NCBI GenBank assembly: GCA_000231825.2 | Contig: JH720301.1 | Coordinates: 1,775,843-1,839,842 of the forward strand | Direction: 5' to 3' | DNA from: Tetrahymena elliotti 4EA | Lineage: Eukaryota > Ciliophora > Oligohymenophorea > Hymenostomatida > Tetrahymenidae | Length of the DNA: 64,000 nt | In this document: one piece after another, positions 1 to 13,178 of the stretch | How the letters are laid out: the number at the start of each line of letters is the position of its first letter | How positions within the stretch are numbered: the first letter of the stretch is position 1 | The notes under the pieces: generated by a model | What the model was told of the DNA's origin: nothing | Seen by the model: the letters and a program-made list of their open reading frames with translations, nothing else | Databases searched by the model: none | Program-made: the position numbers and the translations under genes

Positions 1-54
1 AATATTGAAAATTATAATTTTGAAGTTTAAGTTATTCAGAATAATACTATAATA

Positions 55-200
55 CTACTGTCATTCCTCGATTACTCATACCTCGAACGAGTGATTTTTT
101 GGAACAAGAAAGAGTGAGGATAAAACCCTCCCTTCTGTATGAAAATACATAATTTTTTTATGGAGGATCAGAGGTAATATGGTTTGTCTTTTTTAAATTT
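55..200. ncRNA. Candidate structured RNA, unidentified
   Basis: This stretch, downstream of the giant minus-strand gene, is clearly richer in G and C than the flanking A+T spacer and is not open in an obvious coding frame. On the plus strand, ATTACTC at 71-77 can pair with GAGTGAT at 89-95 with one G-U pair. TGTAT and ATACA flank a GAAA tetraloop around 137-150. The C/T-rich run before that loop can pair with the GGAGG and CAGAGG runs after it. A T run follows near 190-196, as expected of a Pol III transcript end. It matches no RNA I can name: U1, U2, U4, U5, U6 and 7SL hallmarks are not seen. It could equally be 3' flank or part of a gene left of the window. Confidence 0.2.
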
Positions 201-369
201 ATTAGCTCTAAATTAATTTTATTTTTATGATGTTTAAATTTTTATGTTTTTATTTGAAACTATAATTTTTAAAAATGAAAAAAAATTCATCAATAAAAGG
301 TATGATAAAATAACATATACTATTATAAAAATTAAACTTCAATCAAACAATAGCATTTATTTATATAAA

Positions 370-3300
370 TCATAAATTATTTTCCTTAATTTTTTCATTT
401 AAAACATCAGCTGTGACTTATTTCTTTCCTGAAACCATACCAAAATCATCTACTTGCTAAGGATGTTACTAACTTGATGCATTTTAATTTTCATCAAGGT
501 TGAGATTTGATTCATTTCTAACATTAAATATGTCTTAATTGCTTTGATTCAAAATATTAACTCTATTTGGTTAGGAAGCGCTCTTAAAGCATGTTCTTCT
601 AGCTATATATATGATAATTATCATGGTAAGTATAGCTGAAATACATAGGAATATATAAAACCACATAACATTATTATTTGTTTCTGATTGTTGTGCTAAC
701 TCTTGTGGGCTACGACAAACTGTCATTCCAGAGTCATCAACTTTTGTTTCTGAATATCCTGGATTACATACACATTAGCTAGCTTCTTTTGAGAACTAAA
801 ATCCATCTTCTGTTCTACATGATGTACAGCTACTAGCCTATCCTAAGCATGTTTTACAAACAGAATCACATTTAGATGCTACTTTTTAACCAGATTCAAA
901 ATATCCAGCCATAGCAATACAAGCTCCTGATTATAATTGTCTGAAATTAGCAGCATCACAAATTGTGCAACTACTAAAGCTTGTGCATTCTGAACATGAA
1001 ATAGGGCATTATGAGCAAATACCTTAAGAATTCATAAAGTACCCAGGTTTACATATACAAGATTGCTTGTCTCTAGATACTATCAAATTATTTGCTGCTG
1101 AACAAGGCTAACAAATAGATTATGTACTACCACCAGATGATACTTAATAGTATCCATCTTTGCAATCACAAGTATTAGTTATAGGATTTATGATTCGATT
1201 GTCAGTACTTCTACATCCAGTACACATGTTGAAAGTTGAGCAAGAATAGCAAGTTTAGCTACAAGGTTAGCATATTCTTACAGCAGGGTTATCTGGAGAG
1301 ACTACTTCATAGAATCCAACTTAGCAAGCACAAGTATTATTATTTGTTAAATACCTTTTAGATTAGAGTGAGCAGCTTTAACAGTTATTTTCTGCAGGTC
1401 CATTACATGTACTACACTATTATTTTAATATTCAAATATTTAAAATACTCCAAATTCTACGATAATAAAAACTAGCTTTCTACTAAAAAAGTAAAAAAAT
1501 TTCATTAAATTTATGAATAAAACTTTACTGTAAAATGGCAAGCTTAACATCTTTATATTCCTAATTAAGAATAATATCCATTTTAGCAATCACATGAAGA
1601 ATTCACACTATTCAACTACCTGAAGAAGTTGACAGAGTCACAGCTTGTACATGAATTCTTATTTAATTTGTAACATTATTAATTTTTAATAAAACAAAAA
1701 TATTTACAGCATCTCCTTTATTGCATGTTTTACAAGTAAAATTGCATGGGGCACATTAAGGAGAAAGATTATCATCATAATATCCATCATTACAATTACA
1801 TCTATTAGTTGAGCTGTTTTAAGTTCTTTAATTAGAAGATTTACATGAAGTACAAGCATTAGAAGCTGTTGAAGATGAACATGATTAGCAACCTAATTAA
1901 AAAAATTTTTGATCAGAAAATCCTATTTTTAATTAAAAGCTTACTATAATGACAAGGTCCGCATCTTGCTTAGTTAGGGATGTTAAATGTTCCTTCTACA
2001 CATTAACATAGACCAGTGACAGTATTATAAACACGATTGTTTAAACTTAGATTACATGTTAGGCAGTTACTTGGACCTGACCCAGAACATGTTTAGCAAG
2101 AGATATCACAAGCCTAACATGATTAAGTAAGAGCATTATCATAAAAGCCATCAATACAGCTACATTATTTCAAAGAAGGCATATAATTTCTATGAACATT
2201 TGCTGGGCAATCTAAGCAATCGTTTGGGCCTTACTAATCACAAGTCCTACAAGAATAGTGACATTTTTAACATATTGGTGTACCTGCATCAAAATATCCT
2301 GCAACACAGACGCACTAATTGCCATTCATTTATCTAAATCTAACAAACTAATCACAACTTAGGCAATTATTAAAATTAGGTCCATTACATGTAGAGCAAC
2401 TATATTAAAAAATAATATCTAGATTAAATTTAAATTGACAAATAAAGATACCTATAATGACAAGGAGCACATTAGCTTTTTCCTGTGATATTGTAAAATC
2501 CTTTGCTGCATTAGCATTCATTTCCTACTTGGGTTCTTATGTTCAAAAAAATAATTTTAAAATAACTAATCCATTTATTTATAATACCTATTGTCAAGGC
2601 TACTACAAAGAGTACATTAAGTAGCAGATGGACCATTACATTGAAGACAAGATCTTAATTTTAAAATGATTAAAATTAACTTTATTTTTTTAGTAAAAAA
2701 ATTATTTACGGATCACATGGTTTGCAAATAGAATTGCTACTATAATATCTATTTGTACAAGTGCATCTATTTGTCTAAGGATTCAAAACTTAACTTGAAT
2801 CACAGGCAGTACAAGTTGTATCACTACCATTACATTCTAGGCAATTACTATCACATGGTAAACATTTTTAGTTTGCCACATTAAAGTAATATCCTGATAT
2901 ACATCTACAAGTATTATCTGGCATTAACTAACGGAATTAATTAGCATCACATGCTGTGCATGAAGAAGGGCCTGCACCATTACAGGACATACAAGTTACA
3001 TCACATTATATACAAGTAGGTTAATTCCCTTCAAAATATCCATTCATACAATTACATTAGTTTCCATTTTTCACTCTATAATTTGAAGCACTGCATGAAA
3101 GACATTTACTTGTATTATTTGGGTCACAAGTACTGCATTTAAAATCACATTTTTAGCATGCTTAAGTTAAATTTTTGTCAAAATAACCATCATTACAGAG
3201 ACACTAGTTATTTAACAATGTTCTATTTGATCCAACAGGGCAAGATGTGCAACTGAATTAAGTATTAGAAGTGCATTAAAGGCTTTTCAAAAAACACAGT

Positions 3301-6300
3301 TAGATAAAATTTATTTTTAAATAATTAAAATACCAAGAATAATGACAACTAGAGCATAATTTAGTATCAATAATATCAAACAAGTTAGATTAACATTAGC
3401 ATTAATTATTTACAAGAACTCTTTTCATTGAACTATCGCAGCTTGTGCATTAATTTGCATTTGGACCATTGCAAGTAAGACATTTCTTAAATGTAAAAAA
3501 ATTAAAAAGAGTTGTTTTTTTTAATAAATTACATAGTGGCAATCAATACATTTTGCGTTTTTTGAGTCTATAGTATAGAAACCAACATTGCAAGGGCATG
3601 TTGTACCACTTTATATTCTATTATTTATATTAATTATTTTAATCTTTACTTTAAATTATTATAAATTTACCTGTTATTTGTAGCACTGCATGTTAAGCAT
3701 TGAGATGGAGAACTTCCATTACAAGTTTCGCAGCTCCTAAATTAAAAAAAATGTGGTCATTTAAAAATTAGTTAAATTCTAGTAAATTAATAAGTCTTTT
3801 AATATTTTCATAATTCATTACGGATCACAAGGTTAGCAAATAGGATTTCCTTATATTTCATAAAAACCTATTTAGCAAGGACAATTGTCTCCTACTTTTA
3901 TTCTATTATTAAGACTATTACATACAGAGCACTAATTAGAGGTAATAGGTAAAGAATTATCACATGCTTCACAGCTTATAATTTTTAAATAAAATGATTA
4001 GATTAAAAAATTAAGATGTATTTACCTAAAGTGGCATTTTTAGCATGCTTTTTTATTTGGGATATCCATATAACCTGGCATACACTCACAGTATGTTCCA
4101 TTTTACCTTCTAAAACTGTTTGAATCACATGATATACATGAATTACTTTAATTACCAACTAAATCGCTACATGTCTAACAAGAATAATGACAAGCAACAC
4201 ATGATGGAGCATTAAGACTTGGATTATAATATCCTGTTATACATAAACATTATCCATTTTAGTAAGTTCTAAAATTTAGGGAACTACATCTTGTACAATC
4301 TGTATTAGCACCTCCTTAACATTAAGAACAAGAAGGATGACAAATTTAACAGACTGGTTAATTTAAGCCAGCATCTTCATAAAATCCTGGTTTGCAATCA
4401 CATCTACCAGTAACAAAGTTAATTTAACGATTGCTTGAGTTAGGACATGTTTAGCACTCTTAATTTACTGAATCTCGAATACATGTTTAACAACTACAAA
4501 AATAAATTTTGTTAAGAATAAAATCAATACGAAATGAAAATTTATCATTCTGATTTTCCATTAAAAAATATTTTTATCAAAGATTGTTTTGATAATTTGT
4601 TTTTATTAATTTACTATAAACTTCGAAAAATCAAAGCAGAAACTTGCTACTTAACTTAAATTAAAAATTTTGATAATTGAAATAAAATAATAAAATAAAA
4701 AAATTTTATTCTGTTTCTATTTTTAATGTTGCAGTATATTTAACAACTCTTAAAGTAAAAATAACCAAAGTGTATCTAATAAAGTTATTACTCATAAGGA
4801 CATCCTTAACATGTATATTGTCCTGCTACATCAAAATATCCCGATTGACATGTACAAGAAAAAGTTTTTCCATTTGCATTCGCCAATCCTTAAATTCTAA
4901 AGGCTAAAGAATCACAAGTTAGGCATTCATATTGACCAGGACCTATACATGTCTCACAATTATAATAGCATTTAAGGCATTACTTACTAGGAAAAACAGA
5001 ATAATAATTTGGTCTGCATAAACAAACATTTTCAAATGTTCCATTAATATCTAGCAATCCTAATTATCTTTAAAATGTAAAATTAAAACAATATAAAAAA
5101 TAGAAATATCTTGCTAAATAATTAAATTTACCTTGTAGGATCACATGTCGCACATTCATTCCCTACTCCAGAGCAAGTATTGCATGACCTTTGGTTAATT
5201 TAATTTAAATTAATATTTTGTAATAAAAAGGATATATAGTTATACCAATGACATTTTTTGCATAATTCATTCATATTATCATCATAATACCCATTATCAC
5301 AATTACAGGTTCCAGAACTAAAAATTCTTCCTTTATTATTGTCACATTTTTTGCAATTAGTTGCTGCAGGACCATCACAAGATTAGCAAGAAAAATGGCA
5401 TTTTAGACATGCCCCTGAACCATCATCATACCAACCTTATTTACAAAGACATTAATTTGATGGAGTTGATAAATATTTATTATTAGAATCTGAACAGCTT
5501 GTACATTTTGTAGGATTAGTTACACATGTTTTACAATTTGAATCACAGGGTTAACATGTTTTAGTATTATCTTCATAGAATCCTGGCATACAGAGACATT
5601 ATGTTCCTATTAGATACCTATTTTGTGTGCTATCACAAGTTAGACAAGAATTCGGATTTGTTAAAAAACATGTTTAACAAGTAATATCACACTTAATGCA
5701 AACGGCTGAATCTGGTTAATTAATATCCTCACTATAACCAGGTAAACAATCACATGTTCCTGTAATTGCATTATTTTATCTAAACAAAGTCTGGCCATTT
5801 AATTTCTAACAAGTAACACATTCAGTTTTTAATGGTCCTGTACACTACTTTTCACATGTTTTATCACATTATTAACATACTCCTCCAACTTCTGCATATC
5901 CATCTTAGCAATTACAATTAGGTAGTTGCCTTAAAATTGTATCAGAACATGTTGTACAATCTCCTGTTACTCTATCACAAGTTTTGCATTTGTATGAGCA
6001 TTTTTAGCAATCATTAGTATTTGAAGAATCATTACTAAAATATCCAGGCTTACAAACACATTTATTTGATAATGTATCAAGGACTCTTTAAGATATTAAA
6101 TATTTTACAATTTATATTTTATTAAATTTTTAATTACCTATTTTTTAAGCTATCACATGTTAAGCATTTATCTGATAGGCCTTAACAAGTAATACATTAT
6201 GCATTGCATTAAGCACATAAATGATTAGTTCCATCATCATAATACCCATTTATACAATCACAATCTTGAGAAAGTGGGTTGTAAACTCTAAAGTCTGTTG

Positions 6301-9300
6301 ATAAACAAGAGAGACAAACATTTGGCTAGCCCTAGAGACATTTAGCACATCTATGAGAACAACTAACACAATTTACATTTTTACCATCATCATAGTAATA
6401 ATTTTAGCATGAGCAATAAGGTATTTTATTACTTAATCTAAATGAAGTAGCTTAATTTTCACAAGATTTACAGTTGTAATCATTAGGTCCATCACAAGTT
6501 AAACAGGAATAATGGCATTTTGAACAAGAAGGCTACTTTGCTTCATAGAAACCATCCAAGCAAGGACAGGTCTTAGCAATGTTGTCATACTAATTAAAAA
6601 GAAAAAAATAAATTTTTGAGTTGATATATCTTTAGGAATTAATAGATTAACATAATGTATTAAGTTTGTTTTTGTCTGAAAATTTTTAACAGAATTTTCT
6701 TTGAAATAGTAAAAATAAAAATTTGAGATTTTTAATTTTAATTAATAATTTTAATTTAGCTCAATAAAAATGAGATTTTGCAACTGATCAAATTGGACTA
6801 AATTTTATATGGTTAAATTTAAATTTTAAATCCTATTATCCAAAAAAACTTAAAAAATTGTAAGATTTTTTTTGCTAATTACGATTTAAAATTAAATAAA
6901 TAATCTATTTGATGCCAAATAAATGTTTGTTTATTCTTACATTTCTGGTTAAATTTTCACATGTTAAACATGAATTAGGACCTGGACCTGTACAAGTTTT
7001 ACAAGTAACATCACAATTAGTACATAATGCAGTTCCTGGAAGAGCCTAAAAATTTGGCTTACATATACATTCTCCTGTTGGACCACCTATTGGATTTAAT
7101 TCTCTATTCATATCTGAATCACAACTTTAACATTAATTAGACAATCCGCCTTGACAGGTTTGACTATTTATAATTTTGTTAAAATATTTCTATTTATAAG
7201 AATTAAATTTACCATGTATAATGGCACTGAACACACTCAATATTATTAATTGCTGATTCAAATAAATTAGATGGACATTTGCATGTACCTGTTTTATCAA
7301 TTTTTGATGGGTCAAATTCAAATATCCTAGAATAATGAGCACATGATAGACAATTATCTTAGTTGCTATTGTTTAAACAAGTTCCACAAGAGTAGTGACA
7401 AGGTGTGCATTTATTAAGTCCAGGATTTTAAGATTCCAAAAAATATCCTTTTGGGCAGCTACAAACTCCATTTGATAAAATCATTAAAGGATCAGAGCAA
7501 GATAAGCAAGTGTTTTTATCTTTACATGTTGCGCAGGACAAATTGCACTAAATGCAATTTTTAGTAAGAGGGTCATCATAAAATTATGCAGGACATAGGC
7601 AAACATCTAAATTTTAAGGGACTACTTTAACCTAATAATTTTAAAAATAATTATTTTAAAATCAAACTTAAAATATTTTTTACAAATATTCTTGTTAAAG
7701 GACAAGATTAGCATTAACTTTGGCCTGGACCAAAACACGTGTCACATGAATAATGGCAAGGCTAGCATGTTTCAACTCCAATTTGGTCATAAAAACCAGT
7801 TTTACATTAGCAAATATTGTTTCCATCAAGTTAACTTTAAATTTTGAAAAAATTAAAATAAAGATTTGAAAAAGTAGGAAATTTATACCGATTAGATAAA
7901 CTATCGCAACTCAAACAGACTTCTGTTGTGCTTGAAATATTATTTTAGCAATTTGCTGAACAATAATATGGGCAAGGAAGACACTTAATTCCATCAGCAT
8001 CCAAAGGAAAAGTAGAAGGGCATTCACATTTTTTTGATGTTACATTAATAGTTCTATAGCTTTTAGGATCGCATTGAGTACATTGAATATCACTATCTTT
8101 GCATTCTAAACAATTAGAACTACATTTTAAACATTAAGAAGTATCTGTTTTAAGACTGTAGTAGCCTGATGGGCATTAAACACATTAATCTAAAAACCCA
8201 TAGTCTGAATAATTATCCTATTTGCACTAACAACTTGGTGCTGTGTCTCTTTTTATTTTTAAAGTAAAAATTAAAAATAAATGTTTCCATTCTTTTGGAA
8301 TTAAACCCATAAATTATTTCATATTATTTATGTTCAAATATTTTTTAAGATTTAATATTTCTGAAAATTTTATAAAAAATGATTTAAAAATTCAAAAATT
8401 ATTTTTTTTTCTAATAAGAACAAACATTTTATGAAATTAAAACTACCTGTCATCTTTACAAGTAAGGCATGTAGTACCATCAGAGCAAGTCAAGCAATCT
8501 AAATTTTTTTAAAATTAAAAGTTTAACTTCGATTACATAAATAACTAAAAAATTACTATTCTTGCATTTTTTGCATACTTATGAATCTTCATAATATCCG
8601 TCTAAACAAACACATTTATCTACCTTTAATGTTCTAAAACTTTGAGATTCACATTTTGTGCAACTATTGTGATCACTAGGCAAGCAGTTTAAGCAAGAAT
8701 AATTACACTTAACACAATTTGCGCCATCAAATCCATACCCTGGCATACAAATACACTGGTTTCCAAAAAAATATCTATTTGAGGTGGGATCACAAGAAAG
8801 GCACGTCCCATCACTTTTACAGGTTAGACAATTTTATGCAGCACAAGTATTTAGAGTGCATGTACTAGGTGGAGTTAATTTTTCATCTGGGTTACATTAA
8901 CAAGTATTATCAGACTGTAGTTTTAAATCTCCTTCACATTCAATACAAAAAGTAGCTTGATTAATACAATTTTTACACCCAGTATGACATTATTAACAAG
9001 TATTACCAATCTTAAAATAGTTTGCTTTACATTAGCAATAACCATCTCTTATTTCTTGATTTGGATCTGGGCAAGTTAAACATTAATTAGCTTATGGTCC
9101 ATTACAAGTCTGGCAAGCTATAAAAATTTTTATTTATATATAATAAAAAATGAATGAATTTTACATGAATGGCATAGAAAACAAACATTATTAAATTAGA
9201 AATAAGTATTTTAAGGGCATACACACTCTTTTGTACCTATTTTGTAATCTCTATTTTATAATTATTAAATATGCTTAGATTTCAAAAGGTTAAATTAATT

Positions 9301-12300
9301 TTACCTATTTTGTAATGGATCGCAAGATAAACAGTTTCCACTTGTTGGTCCATTACATGTTTTGCAAGTAGGATGGCAAATATATTCTGTACAAGGACCA
9401 GGATTTGCTAAACATTTTAAACAGCCTCCTGAACAAGCTAAACACTAATCACCATTCTAATAAAAACCACTATCACACTAACAGACACCATTATTATCAA
9501 ATTTAGCATTAAGTACACATTTATTACATTAGGTATTAGTACAAGTATCACATAGTTATTAAGGACATTTTAAACATTAAGTTCCATTAAAATAATATAA
9601 GCTATCACAATAGCATTTACTTGGAGTACTACCAATCTAGATACTATTTGATGAGCAAGATATGCAAATATTTGGATCAAAGAGACATCCATTACATATA
9701 GGATTACATGAATTACAGGCTCCGTTTAGAAAATATTAGTTAGGATTAGCACATTAACAAGATTTATCTGTTTAATATGCCAAGCTAAAATTGCATGTTT
9801 TACAAGATTTATATGAACTTCCATCACAAGTTTTACAAGTAAAGTGACATTTTTCACATTTTGTCCCATTTAAGTAATATCCATCAGGACAGTCACAATT
9901 TTTCCCATTAATAATTAACTATATTCCATTTAGTTTTATACAAGTTGTGCATTGAGTTAAATCAGTTATAGAGCATGATGCACATCTTTGTCCTGTGCAT
10001 ACTGCACAAGTAGTAGATGAATTATCTTCTGCATACCCATCTTAACAGATGCATTAAGCATTTGAATTTAATTACCTGTTTTATGCAGCGCTACAACTAG
10101 TACATTAAGTACTTGAATTCTAACATGAGCTACAATATTATGAGCATGGACTACAAACTCCTTAGCTAGTTTTAAAGTATCCACTTTAGCAGTCACACAC
10201 TCCAGTAATAGGATTTAAGGTAGTTTGATAAGCTGAAGATGCACTGCAAGATGTACATTAACTATTATAAGGTCCTGTACAAGTTTTACAGCTTACATGG
10301 CATTTTTAGCAAATTTGATTAACTTAATCAAGATAATATCCATCTTTACAGCTACAAGCCGGAGTAACTGAGTTTATGAGTGGATTAAATTGATTGCATT
10401 ATGTACAGTTTATTGAATTTGTAGTGCAAGAATAGCAATTAAAACTGCATCTAATGCAATCACTGGAATCATAGTAGTAGCCTATAGGACATGTAGAACA
10501 TTAATTTGTAGCCAATAATTCATATCCACTATTACATTAGAGGCAATTTTAAGGTTCTTACGAGCTACAAAGAGAGCAGTTTGGATCACCACATTTAATA
10601 CAGTCTTCATACTAATCCTCATAATATCCTTATTTGCAAGAACAATTATATCCTTTTCCATAAATTCTATTTTTGCTAACATCACAAATTGTACAGTAAT
10701 CAGTTTGCAGGCATTCTACACATTTTTTTGAGCACTCAGTGGTAAGTAAATTAACTAAAGATAAAAGAAAAAATTTTTATTAATATAGTTTCTTTGATAT
10801 TAAAGAAGAATAAATATTTTTTTATTCTAAAATTTATCTTTTGTAAAATTTTTTTGTTAAGACAAAATTTAGTTTGATTACTTCCTAAAAAATTGGCGTT
10901 CTCTGAATTCATCACAATTATTTTTGTTTTTGTATTATAATTGACAAACTTATTAGCTCCATTTGAAATATTTTCTGTACCAGTTAAAATATTAACAGAA
11001 AATTTTGTCTAAATATTGTATTCAGCAACATTTGTATTAGTATTTAAATATGCTTAAATCACCAAATTTCCCTTAGTTAGTTAATAATATTACATTTAAA
11101 AAAAGTTTATTTAGTCAAATTTACATAAGAAAAAGCCATATAATAAGTATTTGAGATTAAAATGCCAGCTTTTATTTATTGGCTGTTCACATCAATTTAG
11201 TACACTTAAAAAAATTATGTATAAATAAAGAAGCAATTTCAAATTAATTTTACGTAAACACTTAGCTGCTGTATATGAACAGGCTATTATGTACTCAGTT
11301 AACTAGATAATATATAATATTATTTTACATCAAATTAAATGAAAATTAATACTTGACCATAAATATAAGTTATGCTAGTTGGTTAAAAGCTAATATTTTG
11401 AGAAGACTAAGATGCAGAGCCTAATAATACTAAATTTAAAAAAAATAAACTAAATTCTTTAATAGTTAATAATATACTTACTGTTAATTGTGCTGGAGGT
11501 TACAACAAACCACTCTGATTTTTATTTCCATTTTCCGAAATATAAAATATTTAGGGTAGGAGTAACAGTAACTTCAATGGTAGCAGCTGGCTAAGAGATA
11601 AGATCAGATAATTTAAAGCCTTAATTTAAGTAATTGAAATGAATAATTTATGTGTTTATTAGAATAATATACTTAAAATCTTGTCTGTACTTTATGCCCA
11701 TAATAATTTCTAATTTATTAAAAATACATTGAAAGAAATAATTTTTATTATTCAGAACAAGAATAAAAATAATTTTAAAATAGATAAAATTACATCTTAA
11801 GATATATTATATTCTAAAAATAAACTAGCAGATGAAGCTCCAATTTGTATTGATGTTCCAAAATTCAATAGAATCTGAATCTCTAAAACTTTTTGTTTTT
11901 AGATAGATTATTTAAATATTTTATTAAAAAATATAAATATGATACCTTCGATCTTATTTCCTGCTACTGCCACAAAATATTTTCCTTACACCTATAGTAA
12001 ATAACCATAAAACTAACAATTGCTTTAATATTACTCATATTTACGACAGAAAATATATCTAGCATGTAAGTAGGCTTTACTGTAGTTAGTAAAACTTAGC
12101 TGGCTTCAATATTATTCTTTATCGGATCATATACTATTTAAGTTTCAAATAATTTTTACAAATTTAGATAAGATCATATTGTTATACATTTAATGTTAAA
12201 TGGTGTTCCCCCTTCAACATAAAGAATATATGGACTAGCCTATTGATAAAAATTATTTATAGATGATAGCAACAATAAACTTTTATTTTAAGAAAATTAC

Positions 12301-12420
12301 ATCTAATAAAATAGAAATCGCTAGTAAAGGATCTTAAGGTACTGCCACAAAATTAACAGTAGCAGACCTTATACAATAATACTTTAGCAATATTAAAGTA
12401 ATTGCTATTAATTTGAGCAT
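370..12420 (-). CDS. Giant cysteine-rich repeat type I membrane protein, copy A
   Basis: Function is unknown; architecture indicates a cell-surface or secretory-pathway protein. Translation starts at 12420 with a hydrophobic signal peptide (MLKLIAITLILL...). Exon 1 is exactly 40 codons (12301-12420), and the first intron is 12240-12300. An intron-rich N-terminal domain follows to about 10870. From about 10740 to 720 come dozens of units of roughly 45-60 residues with the pattern CxC-xxGYY/F...CxxC-H-x-SCxTC-xGx...CxxC, typical of furin-like/growth-factor-receptor cysteine-rich repeats. One membrane helix (MWFYIFLCISAIL..., about 602-663) and a 60-80 residue Q/N-rich tail end at a TGA at 370-372. 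About 25 introns are apparent. Two long ones (4494-4791 and 6590-6940) preserve frame and repeat spacing, so I treat this as one gene of roughly 3000-3300 residues. It is paralogous to the next gene. Exon borders are only partly resolved. Confidence 0.85.
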
Positions 12421-13178
12421 TTTAGCTTAAAAAATTTTTAGATAAATACACTTTTACTCAATAATTTAATTCCTATCTATTTTTAATTATAATACTCTTA
12501 CTCTTAAAATGTATTTCGAAAATTTAATAATATAAATTGCTCAATCAATTTTTTTACTTTTTTAGTTGTTAATGTATTTCAAGCAATTTCCACCTTCAAA
12601 TTTTTAATGATATCTTGATTTTAATTTCTTATCTTATTTTTTTCCATAGAATAACTAATCCATACTCTCTAAAATATCTTTTATAACTATTATTTGAAAT
12701 GTAACAAAAAGTTAAATTGAGGAAATACCATCAAGTTTTTTTTACATTCATATTAAAAATTTGAATTTTATTCTAATCAGATAAAAAAAACTCTGAAAAT
12801 TCAAAAATAATATTTAATAAATAATTTTTAATCAATTTATTAATTTTTTAGCCTCTACTTTTAGACAAATTTTCTTTCTTATTATTTTAAAACTAAATAT
12901 TTTTTAAAAAATAAATAGATTTTTTTAAATTCTTAATTATTTCGTTAAATTATTATAATAAATATCATTTTTTTGCTTTATTAATTTTTATGAAAGGATT
13001 TGGTATTTAGGTTGTTGAAAAATAAGTTGTTAAAAAAATTAAAAGCATATTAACCCTATGTAAAAAAAATAAATGGATTATTAAAATTCTTTAAATTAAA
13101 TTTCATTTTTTAAAACTCAATAACATGAAAAATTATTTCTAATAATTATTATTTTTTTAATTTCTATTCTTAGTATCA
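12421..13178. other. A+T-rich spacer between the giant paralogues
   Basis: This is upstream of copy A and downstream of copy B, which lie head-to-tail on the minus strand. It is almost pure A+T with long A and T runs. I see no open frame with coding character, no RNA gene and no repeat. It must hold the copy A promoter and the copy B polyadenylation signal, but no specific site is recognisable. Confidence 0.6.

Noticed and set aside
55..200. Telomerase RNA or spliceosomal snRNA at the left edge
   Set aside because: No telomeric template (CAACCCCAA) and no U1, U2, U4, U5 or U6 hallmark sequence is present; only a loose candidate RNA remains.
4494..4791. A gene boundary splitting giant gene A here or at 6590-6940
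   Set aside because: No signal peptide or TGA-terminated end occurs there, and removing the intervals restores cysteine spacing in frame.
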